A stretch of DNA of 6,656 nucleotides, taken from JAOUEA01 sp035249905 (GTDB taxonomy: Bacteria; Actinomycetota; UBA4738; HRBIN12). Positions within the stretch are counted from its first letter, which is position 1, and each line of letters opens with the position of its first letter. Location of the stretch: assembly GCA_035249905.1 (NCBI GenBank), contig DATFFT010000058.1, positions 1 to 6,656 on the forward strand, given 5' to 3'. Under the pieces are notes generated by a model that was not told where the DNA came from, searched no databases, and was given only the letters and a program-made list of their open reading frames with translations. Position numbers and translations under genes: made by a program. Shown in pieces: positions 1 through 5,381 of this stretch.

Positions 1-1
1 A

Positions 2-613
2 CGCTCGTTCTACGGCGATCTCGTCGATTGGCTCAACAGCCTGAAGTACTTCTCCGATGCGTTCGGGGGAGCGCAGATGAACGGCGTGGATTTCATCGGG
101 CACGCGGGCGCGTTCGTCTGCAAGCCCGGGTGCCACGGGCGCGGACTGGCTCTCGACGTCAACCGCGTCCAGTGGGGCGGTATCGCGTGCAACATGTTCG
201 GCGGCGACCATGCCGCGGAGAACCGGCGCGTGAGGCGCCGGTACCTCGCCGTCGACGCCAGCTGCCGGAAGTTCTTCAAGTACACGCTCGACGGCTGGTA
301 CAACGCACAGCACACGAACCACATCCACGTCGACGGGCACACCCGACCGGTCTTCGACAAACAGAGCGCCTCGGACGTCGGGTTCATCCAAGCGGTCTGC
401 AACAACTTCAACGGGTCGGGTGTGACGGTCGACGGCTCCTGGGGACCGCGCACGCAGCGGGCGTGGGACGCGACCAACGACGCCTGGGGCTTCAACGGAT
501 GCAACCCGTTCGCCAGCGAGGTCGCGGCCGCGGAGTGGTGCAACTTCGTGATGGCGCACGGGTTCGCCGACGAGGGAGCATCGGCGTCGGTGTACCGCTC
601 GTTGCTGTGCTGA
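2..613 (+). CDS. Extensin-like / M15-type zinc peptidase homologue with C-terminal peptidoglycan-binding-like module (5'-partial)
   Basis: The reading frame is open from the first complete codon of the window, so the gene starts upstream and about 204 C-terminal residues are visible; the ATG at 77 is internal. Seen: a GCHGRGLALDV motif (His at 134-136, Asp at 155-157) and an HTNHIHVDG motif (His at 320-322 and 326-328). This is the H...D...HxH zinc-ligand layout of M15 D-Ala-D-Ala peptidases and of extensin-like C-terminal domains (PF06904). Downstream, at about 377-480, FIQAVCNNF and VDGSWGPRTQRAW resemble a PG_binding_1 repeat (VDGxxGPxT). Many cysteines across the protein suggest disulphides and export. 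Inferred role: binding or cutting peptidoglycan outside the membrane. Catalysis is not certain, because extensin-like domains are poorly characterised. The next gene follows after 16 bases, so co-transcription is likely. Confidence 0.75.
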   Translation, partial: RSFYGDLVDWLNSLKYFSDAFGGAQMNGVDFIGHAGAFVCKPGCHGRGLALDVNRVQWGGIACNMFGGDHAAENRRVRRRYLAVDASCRKFFKYTLDGWYNAQHTNHIHVDGHTRPVFDKQSASDVGFIQAVCNNFNGSGVTVDGSWGPRTQRAWDATNDAWGFNGCNPFASEVAAAEWCNFVMAHGFADEGASASVYRSLLC

Positions 614-614
614 G

Positions 615-621
615 GGAGGAG
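615..621 (+). promoter_or_regulatory. Strong Shine-Dalgarno site for the propeller lipoprotein
   Basis: GGAGGAG lies 8 bases before the ATG at 630 and is the best ribosome binding site in the window. It fixes the start of the lipoprotein gene and fits translation from a message shared with the upstream peptidase gene. Confidence 0.75.
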
Positions 622-629
622 AGCTCAAG

Positions 630-1649
630 ATGGATGACGAACGGTCCCATGATCAGGGTCGAGGGCGAGCCCTCCGACGATGCGTCGGTGTGGCTTCGAT
701 GGCGGCGTTGGTGACCCTCATGGCGTGTGCGCGTGACGCGCCGGTCGACCGGCCCGCACTCGAGCGCTCGTCCACCGATGTGCGCGCGTCGGACAACGGC
801 GACATCGCCTTCTCGCGTGCGGTCGAGCCCGCCGAGGGGCAACCGGCGACCGCCGAGATCCTGAGGGTGGACCCAGACGGCGGTGGAGCGCGCCTCATCG
901 CAGAGCCGGCCGGCTACCGGTCGGCGCCGGCATGGTCCCCCGTCGGTGACTCGCTCGCCTTCACCTCGTCCGACGGCATCGTGATCTCGACCGACGGCGA
1001 CACCGATCTCCTGGTTGCCTGCCGTCGATCGTGCCTCGGGTTCGGAGCGCCCGCGTGGTCGCCCGACGGCGAGCGGCTGGCCTGGAGCGGCACGCTCGAC
1101 GGGCGCGACGGCCTCGCCGTCACCTCGATCGTCGATCCCGACCCACGGATCGTGCGTGAGCTCGCGATCCGTGGCGCCCCCACGTGGTCTCCCGACGGGT
1201 CGACCGTCGCCGTCCTCGAGGCGACCCCCGGCGGCAGCACGATCACGCTCATCGACGTCGCGACCGGCGACCCGATCCGCGAGATCGACACCGGCGACCT
1301 CATCGTCGGAGAGGCGATCGCGTGGTCGCCCGACGGCGAGCGCTTCGCCGTCGAGGGTCGCGAGGCTGGTGGAGGCGACTCGAGCGCCGGCATCTACGTG
1401 ATGCGCGCCGACGGTTCCGAGGCTCGCTTGGTCTCGTCGTGTCCCGATCCCGGTTGCACCGATCTCGGACCGGCGTGGAGCCCCGACGGTACGATGTTGG
1501 CCTTCACGAGGGCTCGGTGCGACGATCCGGGGAGCGACTGTTTCACCGGCGACATCGCGATCGTGCCCGTCGGTGGCGGCAGGGTGCGGGCCGTCACGTC
1601 GGGACAGCCTCTCGACTGTTGCGCTGCATGGGGTCCCGAAGGCACTTGA
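630..1649 (+). CDS. TolB-like six-bladed beta-propeller lipoprotein (PD40/WD40-like repeats)
   Basis: The 339-residue protein has a basic N-terminus (RGRALRR), a hydrophobic stretch at about 19-32 and a lipobox LMAC with Cys33, so it should be a lipid-anchored exported protein. Six W-[SG]-P-x-G motifs have their Trp at residues 102, 143, 186, 232, 283 and 334, spaced 41-51 apart. These are the PD40 repeats of TolB-type propellers. The last motif stops right after WGPEGT, while the mature N-terminus supplies NGDIAFSR (56-63), which looks like the missing second half; ring closure by strand exchange is inferred. Cysteine pairs 131/135, 271/276, 298/304 and 330/331 sit in loops and could form disulphides. 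Such propellers usually bind proteins or ligands; no catalytic residues are recognisable and the partner is unknown. The neighbouring peptidase homologue suggests an envelope role. The ATG is fixed by the GGAGGAG site. Confidence 0.85.
   Translation: MDDERSHDQGRGRALRRCVGVASMAALVTLMACARDAPVDRPALERSSTDVRASDNGDIAFSRAVEPAEGQPATAEILRVDPDGGGARLIAEPAGYRSAPAWSPVGDSLAFTSSDGIVISTDGDTDLLVACRRSCLGFGAPAWSPDGERLAWSGTLDGRDGLAVTSIVDPDPRIVRELAIRGAPTWSPDGSTVAVLEATPGGSTITLIDVATGDPIREIDTGDLIVGEAIAWSPDGERFAVEGREAGGGDSSAGIYVMRADGSEARLVSSCPDPGCTDLGPAWSPDGTMLAFTRARCDDPGSDCFTGDIAIVPVGGGRVRAVTSGQPLDCCAAWGPEGT
1052..1342 (+). repeat. Identical 24-base repeat copies coding for AWSPDGER in two propeller blades
   Basis: Positions 1052-1075 and 1319-1342 are identical over 24 bases and encode the PD40 core of blades 2 and 4. 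The other blades encode the same motif with different codons. The match may record an internal duplication, gene conversion between blades or simply strong codon bias. Confidence 0.7.
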
Positions 1650-1679
1650 GCGCAACACCGACGTTGTTAGCCTGGTTCG
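1646..1679 (+). promoter_or_regulatory. Promoter of the DUF218 gene, leaderless type with extended -10
   Basis: TTGAGC (1646-1651) and TAGCCT (1668-1673) are 16 bases apart. A TG at 1665-1666 gives an extended -10 (TGnTANNNT). Six bases after the -10 comes the GTG start at 1680, where transcription should begin, so the mRNA would have no 5' leader. The -35 overlaps the TGA stop of the preceding gene. No Shine-Dalgarno sequence precedes the GTG, which fits a leaderless message. The start point itself is inferred. Confidence 0.65.
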
Positions 1680-2288
1680 GTGCGCCTGGTCCGGACTCAT
1701 CCGCTGCTGTTCGTGGTCGCCGTGCTCACCTTTCTCGCCGTCGGTGCCGTCGCGCTCAGTGCCGTCAAGGTGTGGAACGAGGCTCACCATGACGACGCCA
1801 GCGAGGTCGATCGGGCCGATGTCATCGTCGTGCTGGGCGCCGCCCAGTACGACGGCACCCCGTCGCCCATCTTCGAGGGCCGCCTCGACCACGCGGTCCT
1901 GCTCTTCGAGCAGGACCGCGCCGACGTCGTGTTCGTGCTCGGAGGCAACCAGCCGGGCGACCGCACGACCGAGGCCGATGCCGGCCGCGACTACCTGATC
2001 GCGCAGGGCATCCCCACGACCTCGGTCGTCGCGCTCCCGGTCGGTCACACGTCGTTCACGAGCCTGCGCGCTGCGTCGCGGGAGATGCGCGAGCGAGGGC
2101 TGTCGAACGCCTTCCTCGTCTCCGACCCGTGGCACAACGCTCGGATCGAGCGCATGGCCGCCGACCTGGGCATCGAGGGGTATACCTCGGCCACCTGGAC
2201 GTCGGGCGCCCGAACCGAGGAGTCGCGCCTGAGCGGCTACGCGCGCGAGACGTTCGCCTACCTGCACTACCTGGTCACCGGGGGTTGA
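1680..2288 (+). CDS. DUF218 (YdcF/SanA-like) membrane-anchored protein
   Basis: 202 residues from a GTG start. A single N-terminal membrane helix (about residues 9-29) is followed by an acidic linker and a DUF218 domain from about 46 onward. Seen: ADVIVVLGAAQYDG (46-59), EGRLDHAVLLF (66-76), VVFVLGGN (83-90), the family's E-A pair in TTEADAGRDYL (96-106) and a late LVSDPWHNAR segment. The family occurs in many bacterial envelopes; SanA is linked to vancomycin resistance and E. coli YdcF binds S-adenosylmethionine. No exact reaction is established, so none is assigned. The orientation is probably N-in with the domain outside. It has its own leaderless-type promoter, and dgt follows after 51 bases with another. 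A perfect hairpin lies within the coding region (1892-1920). Confidence 0.87.
   Translation: MRLVRTHPLLFVVAVLTFLAVGAVALSAVKVWNEAHHDDASEVDRADVIVVLGAAQYDGTPSPIFEGRLDHAVLLFEQDRADVVFVLGGNQPGDRTTEADAGRDYLIAQGIPTTSVVALPVGHTSFTSLRAASREMRERGLSNAFLVSDPWHNARIERMAADLGIEGYTSATWTSGARTEESRLSGYARETFAYLHYLVTGG
1892..1920. repeat. Perfect 13-bp inverted repeat with 3-base loop inside the DUF218 gene
   Basis: Left arm CGCGGTCCTGCTC (1892-1904), loop TTC, right arm GAGCAGGACCGCG (1908-1920), with no mismatch. It lies in frame across codons for HAVLLFEQDRA. There is no T-run after it, so it is not a normal intrinsic terminator. A very stable RNA hairpin or a DNA dyad site is possible, but function is unknown. 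Confidence 0.9.
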
Positions 2289-2327
2289 GCGTCCGGGGCG
2301 GGATCGGAGTGCGTCAGTCGGTCCCGC

Positions 2328-2339
2328 TACGATTGGCGC
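2328..2339 (+). promoter_or_regulatory. -10 box of a leaderless-type promoter for dgt
   Basis: TACGAT (2328-2333) matches TANNNT and lies six bases before the GTG at 2340, the same spacing as at the DUF218 gene. No convincing -35 is seen 16-18 bases upstream (GGAGTG at 2306-2311 is the best placed). No ribosome binding site precedes either the GTG at 2340 or the in-frame ATG at 2349, which favours leaderless translation from the GTG. Confidence 0.55.
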
Positions 2340-3362
2340 GTGAGCGCCATGTCCACCCCCCGTGAGCGCACCGAGCAGCTCGAGCATGAGGTGCTGTCCC
2401 CGCGGGCCGTGCTCGCCTCAGAGACGAAGGGCCGCGATCGCGAAGAAGCCCCCGACGTCATCCGCACGGTGTTCCAGCGCGACCGCGACCGCATCCTCCA
2501 CTCGAAGGCGTTCCGCCGGCTGCGGCACAAGACGCAGGTCTTCCTGGCGCCCCAGGGAGATCACTACCGGGTCCGGCTGACCCACACCCTCGACGTCTCG
2601 CAGATCGCGCGAACGTGCGCCCGCGCGCTCAGGCTGAACGAGGATCTCGCCGAGGCGATCGCGCTCGGGCACGACCTGGGGCACACGCCGTTCGGCCACC
2701 TCGGCGAGCAGGCCCTGACGCCGTTCCTCGGCCGCCCGTTCCGCCACAACGAGCAGTCGCTGCGCATCGTCGAGCACCTCGAGAACGACGGCGCAGGCCT
2801 CAACCTCACGTGGGAGGTGCGCGACGGCATCGTGCATCACCCGTGGTCCACCCCGCCCCCGTCGACCCTCGAGGCGCAGCTCGTTCGGTTCGCCGATCGC
2901 ATCGCGTACATCAACCACGACATCGACGACGCGGTCCGCGCCGAGGTGCTCGACGAGCGCGAGCTGCCCGCCGACGCGGTCCGCACGCTCGGTGCCACGC
3001 ACTCCGATCGCATCGACACCCTCGTGAGCGATCTCGTCCGCGAGAGCGACGACCGCGACGAGGTCGCGCTGTCGCGGCCGGTGTTCGCAGCCCTCGACAC
3101 CTTGCGCGACTTCATGTTCAGCGAGGTGTACCTGCGCGAGAGCGCTCGCGGCGACCACGACCGGGCGACGAGGCTGATCCGCGATCTCTTCTCCTACTTC
3201 CTCGAGCATCCCGGTGAACTGCCGCCGGAGTACCATGAGGCGCCCGGAGATCTGCCGACCCGAGTGGCCGACTTCATCTCCGGCATGACCGATCGCTACG
3301 CGATCCGCACGTACGAGCGGCTCTTCCTTCCCCGAGGGTGGCTGTTGGACCGGGACCTGTAG
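2340..3362 (+). CDS. dgt: Deoxyguanosinetriphosphate triphosphohydrolase-like protein (HD-domain dNTPase)
   Basis: 340 residues from GTG. The enzyme family splits dNTPs into deoxynucleoside and triphosphate in the cytoplasm, trimming dNTP pools. Seen: SKAFRRLRHKTQVF (55-68), RLTHTLDVSQIART with His82, GHDLGHTPFGHLGE (110-123) with His111-Asp112, and FADRIAYINHDIDDAV with Asp186. His82, His111, Asp112 and Asp186 form the complete HD metal site. His120 and Glu123 match the catalytic pair His126/Glu129 of E. coli Dgt. The length fits the shorter dGTPase-like class of Gram-positive bacteria rather than the roughly 500-residue E. coli enzyme, so substrate range may be broader than dGTP. dgt directly upstream of dnaG is a common actinobacterial arrangement. 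An ATG start at 2349 would shorten it by three residues. Confidence 0.93.
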   Translation: MSAMSTPRERTEQLEHEVLSPRAVLASETKGRDREEAPDVIRTVFQRDRDRILHSKAFRRLRHKTQVFLAPQGDHYRVRLTHTLDVSQIARTCARALRLNEDLAEAIALGHDLGHTPFGHLGEQALTPFLGRPFRHNEQSLRIVEHLENDGAGLNLTWEVRDGIVHHPWSTPPPSTLEAQLVRFADRIAYINHDIDDAVRAEVLDERELPADAVRTLGATHSDRIDTLVSDLVRESDDRDEVALSRPVFAALDTLRDFMFSEVYLRESARGDHDRATRLIRDLFSYFLEHPGELPPEYHEAPGDLPTRVADFISGMTDRYAIRTYERLFLPRGWLLDRDL

Positions 3363-3379
3363 GCACCGGGCTCGAGCAC

Positions 3380-3386
3380 GGGAAGG
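3380..3386 (+). promoter_or_regulatory. Ribosome binding site deciding the TTG start of dnaG
   Basis: GGGAAGG lies 5 bases before the TTG at 3392. An upstream in-frame GTG at 3338 lies inside dgt, has no such site and would add 18 low-complexity residues. The TTG start gives MAGRIRDDDI, typical of the beginning of actinobacterial primases. Confidence 0.65.
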
Positions 3387-3391
3387 CACCG

Positions 3392-5188
3392 TTGGCCGGA
3401 CGCATCCGAGACGACGACATCCAGGCGGTGAAGGAGCGCACCGACCTGGTGCAGCTCGCCTCGCAGTACCTCACCTTGAAGAAGGCCGGCGCCGACCGCA
3501 TGGTGGGTCTCTGCCCGTTCCACCAGGAGAAGACCCCGTCGTTCGGCATCTCGCCGTCGAAGCAGCTCTACTACTGCCACGGGTGCGGCGCGGGCGGCGA
3601 CGCGATCAGGCTGATCCGCGAGCTCGAACACCTGAGCTACCCCGAGGCGGTCGAGCGGCTCGCGCAGCAGGCGGGTGTGCACCTGCGGTACGAGGGCGAT
3701 TCGCCCGAGGCGAGGCGTGCGTCCGCCCGGCGCCAGGCGCTGATCAGGGCCAACGAGCAGTCGGCGGAGCTCTACGCTCGCATGCTCGCCGATGGCCGGG
3801 AAGCGGCCGACGCCCGTGCCTACATGGCCGAGCGCGGCATCACCCCCGACGCGATCGCAATGTTCGGCATCGGCTACGCGCCGGGGTACCCCGACTTCCT
3901 GTTGCGGCGTCTCTCTCAGGCGCGCGACCTGGGTCCGGAGATCCTGCTCGAGGCCGGGCTCGCGACGCGGGGCGACGACGGAACGGTTCGCGACCGGTTC
4001 CGGGGGCGGTTGATCTTCCCGATCCACGACCTGCAGGGACACGGCATCGGATTCGGGGCGCGCATCCTGCCGAGCGACCCGCGAGCGGCAGAGCAGGCGA
4101 AGTACCTGAACACGGCCGAGACCCCGATCTACCGCAAGCACGAGGTGCTCTACAACCTGCATCGAGCACGCGCTGCGATCGCGAAATCGGGCGAGGTGTT
4201 CGTGGTCGAGGGCTACACCGACGTGATCGGCTTCGCTCAGGCCGGCATCGACAACGCGGTGGCCACGTGCGGCACGGCGCTCGGCGAGGGGCATTTCCGC
4301 CAGCTCTCTCGGTTCGCCGCGCGCGCAGTCCTGGCGTTCGATTCCGACGAGGCAGGCGCACGGGCGGCCGAGCGCGCGGCCGATTTCCAGGAGCGCTTCC
4401 CGTCGGTGCAGACCGTGGTGATGATCCTGCCCGAGGGTCTCGATCCCGCCGAGTTCGTCGCGAAGCACGGCTCCGAGGGGGTGCGCGAGGCGGCGACGGG
4501 GGCACGCCCGCTGGTCGAGTACATGGTGCGACGCACGATCGGGCGGCACGACCTGTCGACCGTCGAGGGGCAGTCGCGAGCGGTCGCAGACGCGCTGCCC
4601 CTCATCGGGGGGCTCGCCGATCCGGTGCGGCGCGGCGAGTACGCGCACCTCGTGGCAGACCTCGCCGGAGTGAACGAGTCCTCGGTGGTCCAGGCGCTCG
4701 ACGAGCGGCGGGCAGGCCGTCGCGCCGAGGTCGCGGCCGACCGACCTCGTCGCATGAGCGCCCGCGACCGCGTCGAGCGCGAGATGCTGAAGCTGATCGT
4801 GCACGACCGGCAGGCCTACGACGGGTATGCGTCGCGACTCACCGACGACCACTTCCGAAGCGCGGCCGCTCGCAAGGCATTCGCAGCGCTCCGAGAGACC
4901 GGCGGCGACATCGCGCCCATCGCCGCCGGCGACGACGAGAAGCTCTCGGCCCTGGTGAGCTCGCTCGCGGTCGAACCCCTCGACGGCGACGGCAGCGCCG
5001 ATTACGCGTCGTCGGTCTGGTCGCGGCTGCAGGAGTTCGTGCTGAAGCAGAAGAGCGACCTCTTGCGCATGCAGCTGCAGAAGCTGAACCCGACGACCGA
5101 TGAGACCTACGATGAGCTGTTCGCCGAGCTCGTCTCGATCGACGGTGATCTCCGCCGTCTGCGTCAGGGCATCAGGAGCGCCGTCTGA
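3392..5188 (+). CDS. dnaG: DNA primase DnaG
   Basis: 598 residues from a TTG start (MAGRIRDDDI). It makes RNA primers for Okazaki fragments and replication start, working with the replicative helicase DnaB. Seen: an N-terminal CHC2 zinc finger, CPFH (41-44) and CHGC (62-65), with ligands Cys41, His44, Cys62 and Cys65 at standard spacing. The catalytic core has RFRGRLIFPIHD (202-213), FGAR (221-224) and KYLNTAETPIYRK (237-249). The TOPRIM domain has VVEGYTDVIGF (271-281) with Glu273 and AFDSDEAG (315-322) with Asp317 and Asp319. A helical C-terminal part (about 455-598) fits the DnaB-interaction domain. All key residues are present and length is normal. The start lies 29 bases after dgt; with no clear promoter in the gap, dnaG is probably co-transcribed with dgt. 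Confidence 0.97.
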   Translation: MAGRIRDDDIQAVKERTDLVQLASQYLTLKKAGADRMVGLCPFHQEKTPSFGISPSKQLYYCHGCGAGGDAIRLIRELEHLSYPEAVERLAQQAGVHLRYEGDSPEARRASARRQALIRANEQSAELYARMLADGREAADARAYMAERGITPDAIAMFGIGYAPGYPDFLLRRLSQARDLGPEILLEAGLATRGDDGTVRDRFRGRLIFPIHDLQGHGIGFGARILPSDPRAAEQAKYLNTAETPIYRKHEVLYNLHRARAAIAKSGEVFVVEGYTDVIGFAQAGIDNAVATCGTALGEGHFRQLSRFAARAVLAFDSDEAGARAAERAADFQERFPSVQTVVMILPEGLDPAEFVAKHGSEGVREAATGARPLVEYMVRRTIGRHDLSTVEGQSRAVADALPLIGGLADPVRRGEYAHLVADLAGVNESSVVQALDERRAGRRAEVAADRPRRMSARDRVEREMLKLIVHDRQAYDGYASRLTDDHFRSAAARKAFAALRETGGDIAPIAAGDDEKLSALVSSLAVEPLDGDGSADYASSVWSRLQEFVLKQKSDLLRMQLQKLNPTTDETYDELFAELVSIDGDLRRLRQGIRSAV

Positions 5189-5283
5189 TCCTGCGGGTAG
5201 GTGGCCCGGCGAGGGGCGGCAGCGAGCCTCATGTCCAAAGTGCACCGAGCACCGTTGAAGGGTCGGGCACCCACCGCGTTCCG

Positions 5284-5289
5284 TACACT
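5284..5289 (+). promoter_or_regulatory. -10 box of the sigA promoter
   Basis: TACACT fits TANNNT in the 159-base gap between dnaG and sigA. A start of transcription near 5296-5298 would give a leader of about 50 bases before the sigA TTG. The best -35-like sequence, TTGAAG at 5255-5260, is 23 bases away, too far for a normal pair; nothing -35-like is seen at 16-18 bases. The rest of the gap (5189-5283) shows no gene and no convincing terminator, so read-through from dnaG is also possible. Confidence 0.5.
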
Positions 5290-5297
5290 GGGGCGTC

Positions 5298-5381
5298 GTG
5301 CCGATACCCGTGGCGAACCCCCACCCGATCTCCACAGAGGAGCTGCCTTGGCTGTTCCGGTCCGCGACGAATCCCCGCTGA
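5298..5381 (+). CDS. Possible leaderless upstream ORF overlapping the sigA start
   Basis: A GTG 8 bases after the TACACT -10 box opens a 27-codon frame (beginning MPIPVANPHPISTEELPW) that ends at TGA 5379-5381, 34 bases into sigA and in a different frame. If transcription starts at or next to this GTG, the message would be translated as a leaderless ORF. Ribosomes would then cross the sigA ribosome binding site and TTG start. No homology is recognised, and a 27-codon open frame in GC-rich DNA is easily a chance event, so this is a candidate only. Confidence 0.25.
   Translation: MPIPVANPHPISTEELPWLFRSATNPR
5336..5342 (+). promoter_or_regulatory. Ribosome binding site deciding the TTG start of sigA
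   Basis: AGAGGAG lies 5 bases before the TTG at 5348. The frame is open back to a GTG at 5201, but that extension would contain the -10 box, is rich in Arg and Ala and has no sigma-family similarity. The protein from the TTG begins directly at sigma region 1.1. Confidence 0.7.

Noticed and set aside
492..2387. 631-codon open frame on the - strand opposite the propeller and DUF218 genes
   Set aside because: Same cause: low-complexity Arg/Gly/Asp-rich translation, opposite genes with clear family motifs.
3338..3391. N-terminal extension of dnaG from GTG 3338, overlapping dgt
   Set aside because: The 18 extra residues are Gly/Pro-rich and unlike DnaG N-termini. TTG 3392 has a GGGAAGG site and gives the usual MAGRI start.
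5260..5272. Small hairpin GGGT-CGGGC-ACCC between dnaG and sigA
   Set aside because: The stem is only 4 bp with no T-run; too weak to call a terminator or riboswitch.
5255..5289. TTGAAG as the -35 partner of TACACT
   Set aside because: The spacer is 23 bases, well outside the usual 16-18, so the pairing is not supported.
5201..5347. N-terminal extension of sigA from GTG 5201
   Set aside because: The added 49 residues have no sigma-family similarity, the stretch contains the -10 box, and a ribosome binding site sits just before TTG 5348.
5189..5347. Possible tRNA or small RNA gene between dnaG and sigA
   Set aside because: No cloverleaf elements such as a GGTTCGAATCC-like T-arm were seen, and no terminator that would end a small RNA.
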